The notes beneath the pieces are model-generated. The model made no database searches and was not told the origin of the DNA. It saw nothing but the letters and a program-made list of their open reading frames with translations. Of a DNA stretch of 64,000 nt, positions 35,361-43,693 are shown one piece after another. The DNA lies in assembly GCF_900100315.1 (NCBI RefSeq), contig NZ_FNFF01000002.1:310001-374000 (forward strand). Direction: 5' to 3'. The position numbers and the translations under genes are program-made. Each line of letters begins with the position of its first letter. The stretch's first letter is position 1. The DNA is from Streptomyces indicus (GTDB lineage: Bacteria; Actinomycetota; Actinomycetes; Streptomycetales; Streptomycetaceae).

Positions 35361-37025
35361 TCAGCGCAAGATCATGACCTTGCGGGAGCGGTTGCGAGCG
35401 CCGGTGGCCACGGCGTCGAGGCGGCACTGCCAGGCGAGGACCGAGGCGACCGCTGCATCGATCTTCCGAGGCGAGTCGGGGTGTTCCTTAGCGATCTGCA
35501 GTCCCGACGCGGAGGGGCGGCGCCGCGCGTTGAGAATGTGCCGGGTCAGCACCGACGAGCCGTTGTGGGTCAGCTCGCGGTCGATGACCGCGGCGTGGAA
35601 CTTGTCCAGGGCACGGACGATCAGCCCGGAGCGGCCGCCGGTCATCCACCATTCAATAGGGTGCTGGCGGCCTGCCTTCACAGGGAGCTTGGCCCCGTAC
35701 TTCGCTTCCCAAGTGGCGATGTGTCCTTCCCACTTGGCAGGGTCGGCGTAGAAGCCGACCACATCGAAGCGACGGAAGGTGTCCTCCACCGCGGCGAGCA
35801 CCTCGGCGACCGGCACCTCCCAGTCGTCTCCGGCCGGGCCGTCCGGCTGTTCCCAGACCTGGATCGGAAAGAGGTGACCGTCCTCGACCCGGCAGGCAAT
35901 CAGGGCGGTGGCGTCAGTGACGCCCTTGCGGCGCCGGCGCGAGCCGTCGAAACCAAGCACGATCCGGTCACCGCCGCTGACGGTCTTCTCGGAGGCGGCG
36001 CAGCCGGCCCATTCGGGCTGGGCCAGCCAGGAGTCAGTGGCGTGCGTGACCTGGTTCAGGAAGTAGCGGCGCGCGTCTTGCGGGTCGGTGTCCGGGTCCC
36101 AGTAGTCCATCAGGACCCGGCGCAGGTTCACCCAGCCGCCATTCGCGTCCGCGCTGCCCCCGTAGGCGACCGCGAGGCCGGCAAGCAGGGAGTCCTCTTC
36201 GGCGGGGTCGGTCTCGGCCGGGGCCTCACGGTGGTCGAAGAGGAGGCCGTCGTCGGCCTTGGTCTTCCCCTCTACCTGCTTCTTCCAGGCTTCGAAGGAC
36301 CGCTCGGCCACCGAGTCCTCACCGGGCACGAAGGCGTTCGGCGTCTCGACCGACGCCCCGTTGACCTTGGTCAGGTTGCGACGGATGGTCGCGGCGAGTT
36401 TGCGGCCGCCGTTGCTCGGCGTCCAGGACTCGGTCTGGTCCATCACGGAGAACACCGGGCGGAAGCCCTCGCGCGAGTTGGCCGCCGAGGTCGTGAACTC
36501 GATGCGCCCATCGGGGACGTTGACGAACGACTCCATCGGCTCGATGGCGTACGCATCGCGTACCCCGCCGTTCCGCGCCATCTCCAACAACGGGTCCCAG
36601 GTGTTCGCCGTCTGATCCTCAGAAGTGGCGACCACCTGCACCTTCGCCTTGAACCCTAGGGAAGTCCACTCACGCCCCACCGGCTCTCCGTCGGCATCCC
36701 AGCCGTCCGGCACTACCGGACCGAGCGCCTCGGCCAAGCAGAGCGCCGCCAGGAGCGGGGATTTACCCCAGCCCTTGGGGCGGGACAGCACCGCGCGGCG
36801 GATCCGACGGCCATTAAGAAGGGAACGCCCGCGGATCGCGGGGCCGTTGAAGTGCGGGTCGATGGCGTAGAGCTGCAGGACGAACATCGCCTGCTCGTCA
36901 GTAAGCACGAGCGGCTCACCGGCGGCGGGTCCATCTGGAACGATCAGGTACTCGCCAATCCAATCCAGGATCTTCCAACCCAACGTCGGCAACTCGCCGG
37001 GATAGTTCGAGCCACGCCAAGGCAC
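35361..37025 (-). CDS. terminase large subunit
   Basis: The 554-residue product starts at GTG 37025 with GGAGGG 6 nt upstream. The ATPase domain has SRPKGWGKSPLLAALCLAEA (Walker A at about 82-89) and VFSVMDQTESW (Walker B, about 191-201). The nuclease domain has VLGFDGSRRRRKGVTDATALIACRVEDG with the first acidic residue of the RNase H-like site. It powers DNA packaging and cuts concatemers. The small subunit gene lies more than 0.7 kb away on the same strand, which is unusual. Confidence 0.95.
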   Translation of the reverse strand: MPWRGSNYPGELPTLGWKILDWIGEYLIVPDGPAAGEPLVLTDEQAMFVLQLYAIDPHFNGPAIRGRSLLNGRRIRRAVLSRPKGWGKSPLLAALCLAEALGPVVPDGWDADGEPVGREWTSLGFKAKVQVVATSEDQTANTWDPLLEMARNGGVRDAYAIEPMESFVNVPDGRIEFTTSAANSREGFRPVFSVMDQTESWTPSNGGRKLAATIRRNLTKVNGASVETPNAFVPGEDSVAERSFEAWKKQVEGKTKADDGLLFDHREAPAETDPAEEDSLLAGLAVAYGGSADANGGWVNLRRVLMDYWDPDTDPQDARRYFLNQVTHATDSWLAQPEWAGCAASEKTVSGGDRIVLGFDGSRRRRKGVTDATALIACRVEDGHLFPIQVWEQPDGPAGDDWEVPVAEVLAAVEDTFRRFDVVGFYADPAKWEGHIATWEAKYGAKLPVKAGRQHPIEWWMTGGRSGLIVRALDKFHAAVIDRELTHNGSSVLTRHILNARRRPSASGLQIAKEHPDSPRKIDAAVASVLAWQCRLDAVATGARNRSRKVMILR

Positions 37026-37408
37026 AAGGAGCCCTCCATCAAGCCGCCGGTGCGTGCCGAGCTACCGAGACACACACGTCGACCCGGTGCCTCCACAGCG
37101 CGGCGCACCAAATGACAGCAGAGGCAACGCCTCCGAAAAGGCTAGCCCTATCGCAGTCCAGCATGGACAAGAGGAAGGGCTGCCGGATTCGCTCCTCCCG
37201 CGGAATGTTCCATCCACGGATGGAACGTTGCCCGGAACCACGGAACCCTTAACGCACGGCTCTGCACCCCAGAAGCCAATTTCCTGTTTCGGCCGCGCAC
37301 ACCCATGCGCCTGCCATAAAGTCGGAAACTGCGGTGCTGCTCTCGCACCACCACGCACTTCCCTACCGCGGACAACCAATGTCCGAATTGCGCGGAAGGG
37401 GGCGTTAG
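37026..37408. other. non-coding stretch upstream of terL
   Basis: No convincing leftward gene covers this stretch. It has one clear dyad: GTTCCATCC at 37207-37215 and its complement at 37218-37226 with a 2-nt loop. A leftward frame at 37062-37379 has poor codon bias and no ribosome site. It may hold the terL promoter or part of the packaging site. Confidence 0.55.
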
Positions 37409-37528
37409 ATGGAGAACGCGAAGAATGGCCCGCAACGAGACAGGCCCCCGGACTCGGGCCGCCGACCCTCTTGGGTCGACATCGCTCGACTGATCCTCGA
37501 GCTGCTCAGGTTGATCCTGGGCTCCTAA
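37409..37528 (+). CDS. 39-residue amphipathic peptide
   Basis: ATG 37409 is preceded by GGAAGGGGG with a 6-nt spacer, the strongest ribosome site in this gap. The product is a Pro/Arg-rich start followed by an amphipathic helix, SWVDIARLILELLRLILGS. Its direction is opposite to all nearby late genes. Function is unknown; it may be a leaderless regulatory or membrane-active peptide. Confidence 0.45.
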   Translation: MENAKNGPQRDRPPDSGRRPSWVDIARLILELLRLILGS

Positions 37529-37695
37529 GTCCGGGGCCTGCATCCGGCGGGGCCGTCTTCCCAGGTGGGAGGCGGTCCCGCTCCTCATCGCACGCAACCT
37601 CGCGGCTCGTTACGACACGTCGTAGATTACGCGAAACTCGTAACGATTGCCGGAGCTTTCGCGAATCTAACTCTCCTTGAATCATCTTTGATTCA

Positions 37696-37767
37696 CGTCT
37701 TCGTTCGCGTCTTCTGGAACGTCCTAGCCTGCGTATCACAACTCGTCTTCGTTCGCGTCTTCTGGAA
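37696..37767. repeat. 24-bp direct repeats in the TerS-TerL gap
   Basis: CGTCTTCGTTCGCGTCTTCTGGAA occurs twice exactly... the copies are 37696-37719 and 37744-37767, 48 bp apart start to start. Partial CGTCTTCGC copies continue at about 37769 and 37833. The region is lower in GC than its surroundings. Repeats near small terminase genes often bind the terminase. Confidence 0.7.
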
Positions 37768-37817
37768 TGTCTTCGCTCAGGCCCCAATCAGCTTCTCCGT
37801 TACGTCCCTGAACCTAC

Positions 37818-38306
37818 TTAACATCCACCCGAACCGTCTTCGCGAAACTTGGGTTCTTCGCTACTTCGCCGAACCTGTACCACTCTGAGTCCCGAGTAGC
37901 GTTCCTGCGCTCTAACTAGCCCCTCGCTCAGCCCATCTGCAGTCTCTTCAACCTGAGAAAACTGCATCCGGAGCCGAGCTCGATCCTCTGGCGTTGCACC
38001 AAACTTGGCGACACGAAGCCGCAGCTCAGCAGCAGCGGAGAGGTCACCTGACCACAGACGCGCATGAACGAGCGCGGTGTCGAGGAGGAAGTCCCAGTCC
38101 GTGGACGAGAGGTGCTCGGCCTGCGGCGAGGACTGCCACATCCTCCACCACGCCTGTGTGCGCTGCGGCCAGTCACCCTCATCAGGCCACGAAGGTAGCT
38201 CTGGAGGAACGGACCGCTCGAATCTCAGGACCGTCTGTGGCGCAGGGTCTCTGTTCCGGCGCGCTCGGCGCCCTGGGTCCTTCGGTGCTGGGCCTCGGCC
38301 ACTCAC
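37818..38306 (-). CDS. terminase small subunit
   Basis: The GTG start at 38306 follows GGAGGGG at 5-nt spacing. The 162-residue product begins MSGRGPAPKDPGRRARRNRDPAP, a characteristic basic N-terminus of actinophage TerS, followed by a helical body (WRMWQSSPQAEHLSSTDWDFLLDTALVHARLWSGD) and a polar tail. It binds the packaging site and recruits the large subunit. It lies just left of a palindromic repeat pair and an HNH gene. Confidence 0.85.
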   Translation of the reverse strand: MSGRGPAPKDPGRRARRNRDPAPQTVLRFERSVPPELPSWPDEGDWPQRTQAWWRMWQSSPQAEHLSSTDWDFLLDTALVHARLWSGDLSAAAELRLRVAKFGATPEDRARLRMQFSQVEETADGLSEGLVRAQERYSGLRVVQVRRSSEEPKFREDGSGGC

Positions 38307-38317
38307 ATGATCCCCTC

Positions 38318-38364
38318 CTCACGCGAGTAGAGGTTCCACCGCGAGGCCCTACTCACGCGAGTAG
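38318..38364. repeat. repeated palindrome ahead of terS, candidate cos/pac element
   Basis: CTCACGCGAGTAG occurs at 38318-38330 and again within CTACTCACGCGAGTAG at 38349-38364, which is a 6-bp inverted repeat around ACGC. Both lie directly upstream of the TerS gene and close to the HNH gene, where cos or pac sites usually sit. No overhang can be read from sequence. Confidence 0.5.
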
Positions 38365-38463
38365 GGGGTCCGATCCAGATCCCCAGACCCGTACATGGGC
38401 CGAGCCGCAATACGCTTGCGGTCTTCCAGACGCCAGGGAGGGGGGCTCCCCCCAGCCTTCGCG

Positions 38464-38769
38464 TCAGCGCAGCCCCGGATGGCGCTCAGCGGGGCGACGT
38501 CGTAGTGGCTGCTTGGCACGACGTGCTGCTGCACTCTCCATGGCTGTCTTCCGCCTGTGATGCCAACGGCAAAGCGACTGAAGATTGTTGTCACTGTGAT
38601 CGCGACGGTCGCCGATGTGGTCCACATCAGTAGCTGCTGCCGGGCAACGGCTACCGTCTCGCATCCGTGCAACGCATCGGTACCCGTCGCGAGCCAGGAT
38701 TCGGGGACGCCGACGGGAAGCCCAGTCCGCGGGAAGTTCTGCCCGCCGGCGGCTGGTAGACCAGGCCAT
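38464..38769 (-). CDS. HNH endonuclease (packaging-associated)
   Basis: The 101-residue product has ARDGYRCVARMRDGSRCPAAATDVDHIGDRRDHSDNNLQSLCRWHHRRKTAMES, a compact HNH domain: paired Cys, DH of the catalytic strand, N, then CxxHHxxKT. Small HNH proteins beside terminase genes assist the terminase at cos sites in many phages. It lies just upstream of TerS on the same strand. Confidence 0.9.
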   Translation of the reverse strand: MAWSTSRRRAELPADWASRRRPRILARDGYRCVARMRDGSRCPAAATDVDHIGDRRDHSDNNLQSLCRWHHRRKTAMESAAARRAKQPLRRRPAERHPGLR

Positions 38770-38790
38770 CGGTGATCACACTCCCGCCAG

Positions 38791-38874
38791 TTAGGGACTG
38801 GACGGTGGGTTGTTGATCCCTATCAGGACGCCCACCAGGACGATGACAGCCAGCCAGAAGATCCTTTTCCTCAC
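38791..38874 (-). CDS. 27-residue membrane peptide
   Basis: A GTG start at 38874 with GGGAGG 8 nt upstream encodes RKRIFWLAVIVLVGVLIGINNPPSSP. A short basic start is followed by one membrane helix. It is a candidate small phage membrane protein, too short for domain assignment. Confidence 0.45.
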   Translation of the reverse strand: MRKRIFWLAVIVLVGVLIGINNPPSSP

Positions 38875-38958
38875 CTCGGCTACCTCCCGTTCGCGCATGC
38901 CGCCGGGGCGTACATCGACCCTGCCTGGCGGCGTGACGCTGCGAAAGCAGGTAAGAGG

Positions 38959-38989
38959 AAACCCCCGAGCAATGCAGTCTCGGGGGTTT
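38959..38989. terminator. hairpin terminator between early and packaging genes
   Basis: AAACCCCCGAG (38959-38969) pairs perfectly with CTCGGGGGTTT (38979-38989) across a 9-nt loop. It lies between the leftward HTH gene and the small membrane peptide gene, in a 200-bp gap. It may separate early from late transcription. Confidence 0.75.
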
Positions 38990-39075
38990 CATGAAGATCC
39001 GTGCGGCGGGTACAGGTCACCACCATCTGATGGAAGTGTGACACCAACCAGCGTCAAGATCAAGGCTGTTCTAGT

Positions 39076-39282
39076 TCAGCCTGCACGCCGACCGCCACGT
39101 CGACGGGTCTCCCGCTCCACCGTCAGTACATCCAGCTCCCGCCACCAGGATGAGCGCGAGCCCGGGATCCGGACAGGCTTCAGATAGCCGCGGCGCGCCC
39201 ACTGACGCAGGGTCGTTGGCTGGACTCCAGCCGCCTCGGCGGCCTGCGCTGTGGTCAGGAAGTTGTTGTTCAGCCTGGGCAT
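39076..39282 (-). CDS. MerR/excisionase-like HTH protein
   Basis: The 68-residue product (start ATG 39282, PRLNNNFLTTAQAAEAAGV) has a winged-helix motif LTTAQAAEAAGVQPTTLRQWARRGYLKPVRIPGSRSSWWRELDV and an Arg-rich end. It is likely a DNA-binding protein of the phage, possibly a late-gene activator or an excisionase. The open frame to 39387 overlaps the upstream membrane protein gene. Confidence 0.75.
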   Translation of the reverse strand: MPRLNNNFLTTAQAAEAAGVQPTTLRQWARRGYLKPVRIPGSRSSWWRELDVLTVERETRRRGGRRAG

Positions 39283-39316
39283 GCGTTGAATGCGCTCCCT
39301 ACTCCGCCGATGCGCG

Positions 39317-40000
39317 TCACGGTCGCGCCAGTGCCGCCCGACGTACTCGACGGCCGTACCCGTCGGAGGTACCGAGGAGTTGACCAAGTTCGACGCCGTT
39401 CAGGCTCGGGTTGTCGGCGAGCAAACGCCGGGCGGTGGCCAGATTCTCCGGACTTACACGCTCTTGCGATCCCGCGGCACCTCTCCCCTCGTTGGTGCCG
39501 CGTGCCTTGCCGCCCACTTTCGAACCCCGCTTCGCCGCGGCCGGCACCAAGTACGGAACCAGTACCACTCGAGGCAGTGCCGCTGGTCCGGTGTCGGGAA
39601 CCGCAGCCGATGCCACCACAGGTTCCGCTACGGAGTCAGGTCTCGGAGGCGCCTGGAGTGCGTGCACCCGCCAGATCACCAACGGAACCAGCAGGGAGAC
39701 CCCAACGATCAACGGAACTGTGGCAATGATCAGTTGGGCTTCGAGCAGGTGGGCCGCCACCTGCGCGCTACCCATGATTGCGAGAGCGCCAGCGATGTCC
39801 CCGGCGCGGCCACGCCGTACGGCGGCAATCACGTACACGTCTATGGCTGCGGGCAGCAAGGCTGCGACGAACTGTCCGGAGCCGAGAGCGCGGGCCAGGT
39901 GGTATTCGGCTACCGCAGTGAAGAGCACGCCGGCAGCAAGGGCGATGTTCACCAAGGCGGTGCCGGTTCTGTCGGTGCCGGTAGCGTGGGAGCTACGCAT
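39317..40000 (-). CDS. DUF2637-like membrane protein with C-terminal HTH
   Basis: The 227-residue product has about four membrane helices between residues 15 and 115 (ALVNIALAAGVLFTAVAEYHLARALGSGQFVAALLPAAIDVYVIAAV) as in DUF2637 proteins of actinobacterial phages and plasmids, then a Pro/Ala-rich linker and a C-terminal helix-turn-helix (ENLATARRLLADNPSLNGVELGQLLGTSDGYGRRVRRAAL). Its job is unknown. Confidence 0.7.
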   Translation of the reverse strand: MRSSHATGTDRTGTALVNIALAAGVLFTAVAEYHLARALGSGQFVAALLPAAIDVYVIAAVRRGRAGDIAGALAIMGSAQVAAHLLEAQLIIATVPLIVGVSLLVPLVIWRVHALQAPPRPDSVAEPVVASAAVPDTGPAALPRVVLVPYLVPAAAKRGSKVGGKARGTNEGRGAAGSQERVSPENLATARRLLADNPSLNGVELGQLLGTSDGYGRRVRRAALARP

Positions 40001-40126
40001 TCAGGGCCTCCTATTAGGTCCTGGGTGTCAGGCCCCGGGCCGGTGTTCGAGCACCGCCTGGGGTCGATTCATGTGCGGATCATGGTTCCGGTGCCGGAAT
40101 CCTCGGCGTGGTTCCGCTACTCGCGG

Positions 40127-40777
40127 TCAAGCGGCGGAGTTCAGGAAGGTTCCGGCCCAGGCGTCGTACCGGTCCCAGGTGGTGAACCAGCGGCAGACTC
40201 GGCACCGGACGGTGTCGGTTCCGCCCTCCCGCTCGAGGGCCCGCAGATCGCACTGCGGGCAGGGTGCCGAAAGGCGGGAGGTTCCGCGATCGGCGCGGAG
40301 GAGGCGCCGGGTTCCTGCTGCCAGCGCGAGGATTTCGTGTCCGTAGTCAGTGGCGAACGGGGTGGACATCGCGGCGGTGTGGCGGCGGCCGAGGTAGTCC
40401 ACAGCCGAGGTGAGGGCGCGGCCCGCACCGGTGTGGTCGGTGCCGACCGCGGCGGCTGGGTGGCTGAGGTGGGTGCGCAGCGCGTCCTCCCAGGCGCACG
40501 TGGTGCGCAGGATCTCGTCAGCCTGGTCGGCGCCTGGACTCACGGCGGGTGTTCTGGTGCCGCGACTGGTGGTGACCTTCTCCCCTGCTCTGACCGCACG
40601 TTGGCCGACGCCCCACAGGGCGGCGTACAGATCGACCAGTTCCTGCAGGGCGACGTGGATGGCCTGCTGGCACGCACGGCACCACACCGGGGAGCCCGGT
40701 ATCTGGTCACCGTCGACGCGGTCACGATTGCAGCGGCCGGGGCAGGGCGGCATTCCGGTGTCCGCGAAGTCGTTCAC
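40127..40777 (-). CDS. zinc-ribbon-type phage protein of unknown function
   Basis: The 216-residue product has two cysteine pairs at each end: CPGRCNRDRV and WCRACQQAIH at the N-terminus and CPQCDLRALE and CRVCRWFTTW at the C-terminus, likely two zinc ribbons. The middle is helical. It lies in the early-gene group. Family known to me only as hypothetical. Confidence 0.6.
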   Translation of the reverse strand: MNDFADTGMPPCPGRCNRDRVDGDQIPGSPVWCRACQQAIHVALQELVDLYAALWGVGQRAVRAGEKVTTSRGTRTPAVSPGADQADEILRTTCAWEDALRTHLSHPAAAVGTDHTGAGRALTSAVDYLGRRHTAAMSTPFATDYGHEILALAAGTRRLLRADRGTSRLSAPCPQCDLRALEREGGTDTVRCRVCRWFTTWDRYDAWAGTFLNSAA

Positions 40778-40822
40778 GTTAGGCCTCCCTCGAGTTAGGC
40801 GAAGTGGCTGGTATCGCCAGGG

Positions 40823-41170
40823 TCAGCTGATGGCACGCCCGCCGAAGGCGTCGGTGGCGATGGCATGGGCCAGCTCGTCGATGGTGTGCTCGCCGAGGTG
40901 TTCAGCGAGCTGCTGCCGTGTGTACGTCCGGTCGTCCAGGCATTGATACAGCGGGCAGACCATGGCCTCGGCCGGGCCGGGTATGGCGGGCATCCGCTTG
41001 TCCGGTGCCATGGTCGACAGAGCGCTGATGGTCCAGCCGTCCACAGCCAGGGTTGTAATGATCTCAACGGCCGCTTCGTCAGGAGTGGCTGTCGGGCTGT
41101 GCTCGAGGACGGCGGCGATGGTGTCGGTGATGGCGTCGGCCATCGGTGCCGGCGTGGATTTTGTGATCAT
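40823..41170 (-). CDS. small unknown early protein
   Basis: The 115-residue product (start ATG 41170, ITKSTPAPMADAITDTIAAVLEHSPTATPDEAAVEIITTL) is helical and acidic; TRQQLAEHLGEHTIDELAHAIATDAFGG at the end may be a small HTH or degradation tag-like domain. Its start overlaps the preceding stop (ATGA). Confidence 0.6.
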   Translation of the reverse strand: MITKSTPAPMADAITDTIAAVLEHSPTATPDEAAVEIITTLAVDGWTISALSTMAPDKRMPAIPGPAEAMVCPLYQCLDDRTYTRQQLAEHLGEHTIDELAHAIATDAFGGRAIS

Positions 41171-41481
41171 GCGGCAGCTCCGTATCGGGTGTGGGCGCGC
41201 TGTGCGGCTTCGGATATCAGGGCGACGAGGGCGGTGCGTGTGGGGCTGTTGTTGTGGCGGCCGTTCCACCGCTCGGGCGGCAGGTAGCCCGTCCATGCCT
41301 GCGCAGTCGCGTAGTTCAGCGGTGCGATCGTGAGCCGATCTGCGAGGTCAGGGTGGGCAAGGACCTGAGCGCGGCGCCGTGCGCAGTCGTTGCGAGCGCG
41401 GGTTACCTCGGCGCGTATGAAGTCGGCGAGGTCGCCTTGGCGGCGCATGAGCCCGATGTCCTCTTCGCTGACATCGGTCAT
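41167..41481 (-). CDS. small unknown early protein
   Basis: The 104-residue basic product has RRQGDLADFIRAEVTRARNDCARRRAQVLAHPDLADRLTIAPLNY and GRHNNSPTRTALVALISEAAQRAHTRY. The helical, Arg-rich character suggests nucleic-acid contact, but no family is recognised. It is coupled by 4-nt overlaps to both neighbours. Confidence 0.6.
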   Translation of the reverse strand: MTDVSEEDIGLMRRQGDLADFIRAEVTRARNDCARRRAQVLAHPDLADRLTIAPLNYATAQAWTGYLPPERWNGRHNNSPTRTALVALISEAAQRAHTRYGAAA

Positions 41482-41888
41482 CGCGCTTGCCCGGCGGGAA
41501 CTCGGTGACCGACTCCGCCAAGGAGTGCCTGGACTTCACCTGGATCTCCGCTGATAGGGCTGGCGGCGCGGAAGCGCTGCTGGCGCAGAGCCGCGAGGTA
41601 GGCAGGTACATCGTCTGGGTCGGCGTCGGGGATCTGGGCAGCAAGTCCCGGTCCTTGGAAGTCCTTTGCGCGATTGCTGCGGGCTCGACGTATCTCGGTG
41701 ACGATCTCGCCGACCGCGACGAAGGCGTGTCCGGCTTCGACGTGGGCGACGACCGCAGCGCGTGCCTCTGCCAGCGAGTAGCGCTGGAGGACGTCGTGCC
41801 ACGCGTCGGGGGTATATTCGTCGAATTTCTGCTGCGGGCATTGGGCGTGGACGTAGGCGGCGAGCATCACGGTCTCGTCGGGAGTCAT
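41478..41888 (-). CDS. helicase loader-like protein (G39P type)
   Basis: The 136-residue product (start 41888) begins with TPDETVMLAAYVHAQCPQQKFDEYTPDAWHDVLQRYSLAEARAAVVAHVEAGHAFVAVGEIVTEIRRAR. This helix pattern, with the W then a spaced V-x2-GEI motif, resembles the SPP1 G39P N-terminal domain that loads or blocks the replicative helicase. It overlaps by 4 nt the larger replication protein gene. Assignment is by pattern only. Confidence 0.55.
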   Translation of the reverse strand: MTPDETVMLAAYVHAQCPQQKFDEYTPDAWHDVLQRYSLAEARAAVVAHVEAGHAFVAVGEIVTEIRRARSNRAKDFQGPGLAAQIPDADPDDVPAYLAALRQQRFRAASPISGDPGEVQALLGGVGHRVPAGQAR

Positions 41889-42871
41889 CCGGGTGGCACC
41901 TCCTGGTTCATGCGGGTCTGGGCCCGGATCATTGCTCGCCCGAACAAGCCGTCGGCTGGCCCGGATTGGCCAGAAGCGGTAGGCAGAGCAGCTGCGGCAT
42001 CGGGCGGCGGAGGGGCGGCGCTGGCCCCGGTGGGTAGACCGGCCCAAGGCTTGAGCCAGGCACGGGCCGAATGCGCTGGAGTGCTCCGTGAGGCATGCAG
42101 GCGCCGGGCGTGCTCAACCAGAGCAGGGATGCCAACGCGATCTATGAGGGCTTCGATCTTGAGCCACTCCGCATCGGTGAGCCGCCAGGCGACCACCAGT
42201 CCGGTCGCGGTGCACGCATCGATCAGGGGCACGGCTTTGGCGGGCGGTGGCGGATCGTCGGCCGTGGGGGCGACGACAAGCCGAGGGCGCCCGTGCGTCC
42301 CCGCGCCCGCGCGCTGCTTGCCTACCTCTCCGTTAGGAGAGGTAGTGGGGTTGGGGTTGGGAGCAGGCGTTACAGGAGCGTGAGTAACGGAGTTACGCGC
42401 ACCGTCATCGCTCGCGTCACTCTGAGAGGGCCGCGTCGAGTCCGGCTTCTTCCTACGGTCGCGAAAGGCCTTCTGGCGTGCGGCGCTGCTCTTACGCTCG
42501 CCTTCGATTTGCTCGGCGGACTTCTGGTAGTCGAGGTAGTCGTGAATGCGGAAGCCGCCTTCGACCTCCTCCCACAGTCCAGCCATGACCAGGCGCCGGA
42601 CGGCGAACCGTGCGATCAACGGGGCGAGGTCCTCGTGATCCACGTCGTGAGTAACGGCGTTACTTCCTGCGTGATGCTCGGCGTACCGCACCGCTTCAGC
42701 GGCGTCCTCGAAGTCCAGCAGCCGCAATGCAGATCGGCGCGGTATGAACCCGTCCGTCAGGTTGCGGTTGGACCACGCCAGGCCGGCCACCCACAGTGCG
42801 GTCCCGAGGGCGCCGGCGGCGTCGCACTTCGGGTGGTCGTAGAAGTCGTCGGAGATACGGACCCAGGCCAT
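41885..42871 (-). CDS. phage replication initiation protein
   Basis: The 328-residue product starts MAWVRISDDFYDHPKCDAAGALGTALWVAGLAWSNRNLTDGFIP, with a winged-helix-like FRIHDYLDYQKSAEQIEGERKSSAARQKAFRDRRKK, a profile of phage replisome organisers. A Pro/Ala-rich linker leads to a C-terminal helical domain. It likely binds the phage origin and works with the G39P-like protein to recruit host DnaB. No helicase or polymerase gene is present in the element. Confidence 0.75.
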   Translation of the reverse strand: MAWVRISDDFYDHPKCDAAGALGTALWVAGLAWSNRNLTDGFIPRRSALRLLDFEDAAEAVRYAEHHAGSNAVTHDVDHEDLAPLIARFAVRRLVMAGLWEEVEGGFRIHDYLDYQKSAEQIEGERKSSAARQKAFRDRRKKPDSTRPSQSDASDDGARNSVTHAPVTPAPNPNPTTSPNGEVGKQRAGAGTHGRPRLVVAPTADDPPPPAKAVPLIDACTATGLVVAWRLTDAEWLKIEALIDRVGIPALVEHARRLHASRSTPAHSARAWLKPWAGLPTGASAAPPPPDAAAALPTASGQSGPADGLFGRAMIRAQTRMNQEVPPG

Positions 42872-42898
42872 GAGACGGGTTCCTCTTCCCGTAGCAGA

Positions 42899-43240
42899 TC
42901 AGGCAGCGGCAGTGTGATCAGGCGACAACGCCAGGCCAGTCCAGGTCTTCACTCCCGAGCCGTGGACTGTCGGACGAGTCCCGTTGGTCCAGCCGTCATG
43001 GCGGATCAGGCCTTCGTCCCGCAGCAGGCTCATCAATCGGCCCCACAGGCACGAGTGCGGCGGGTCGGGGAGCTGTCGCTCACTCGCAACTTCATAGGTG
43101 GTGAAGACCCGGCCGGATGCCGCTGCCTCCTCGAAGGCCGGACGCACTTGCGTCAACCAGTCCTCGAACCCCAGGACCGCATGCTCGTCTTCGCCCGTGG
43201 TGATCGGCTCGAGGAGGTTGAACGCCGGCTGCTTGCTCAC
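42899..43240 (-). CDS. small unknown early protein, winged-helix-like
   Basis: The 113-residue product has LLEPITTGEDEHAVLGFEDWLTQVRPAFEEAAASGRVFTTYEVAS and HSCLWGRLMSLLRDEGLIRHDGWTNGTRPTVHGSGVKTW, a helix-wing pattern. It may be a DNA-binding replication accessory protein. It overlaps the gene before it by 4 nt. Confidence 0.6.
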   Translation of the reverse strand: MSKQPAFNLLEPITTGEDEHAVLGFEDWLTQVRPAFEEAAASGRVFTTYEVASERQLPDPPHSCLWGRLMSLLRDEGLIRHDGWTNGTRPTVHGSGVKTWTGLALSPDHTAAA

Positions 43241-43680
43241 GGAGCGGCGTCCGGGGCTACGTCACGCAGTGATTCCAGCGCCAAGTCGTAGACGGCAATG
43301 GCGCATTGCGGGAAGTAGAAGGGGTCAGGGTGGCCAGCCGCCACCTCGAAGAGCGCGGCCATCATTGCGTCGTCGTCGTTGGCACACGCGACGGTGAACC
43401 GCATGGCGAAGATCTGGTGTTGCTCGACGGCATCGATCGGGACATCTGCGCCTTCCTCGTCCACCGCGCCGAACACCCACAGCCCGTCGCGATCCGCCTC
43501 GCCGTGCCGCTGCACCCAACTCCGAGTCGCGATAAGCGCGTACGCGTGCAGCATCCCGAAGGCGTTCGCCCGCCCTCGGAGGATGAGCGTTGCCAGCGTG
43601 CCCATCGCCTCCTGCCGCTCATCGGCAAGGCCTTGCCCCAGGGCGCTGAGCGCCAGGTTGGTGAGCTCCTCACGGGTCAT
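43237..43680 (-). CDS. unknown helical early protein
   Basis: The 147-residue product starts at ATG 43680 with CGGAG 8 nt upstream (a Met at 43704 is less well placed). It is helical (TREELTNLALSALGQGLADERQEAMGTLATLILRGRANAFGMLHAYALIA) and has an acidic middle. No family is recognised. Confidence 0.6.
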   Translation of the reverse strand: MTREELTNLALSALGQGLADERQEAMGTLATLILRGRANAFGMLHAYALIATRSWVQRHGEADRDGLWVFGAVDEEGADVPIDAVEQHQIFAMRFTVACANDDDAMMAALFEVAAGHPDPFYFPQCAIAVYDLALESLRDVAPDAAP

Positions 43681-43693
43681 GAGCGATCTCCGT

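Noticed and set aside
37062..37379. Leftward 105-residue frame between terL and terS
   Set aside because: It has no ribosome site, poor codon bias and a composition resembling shadow frames.
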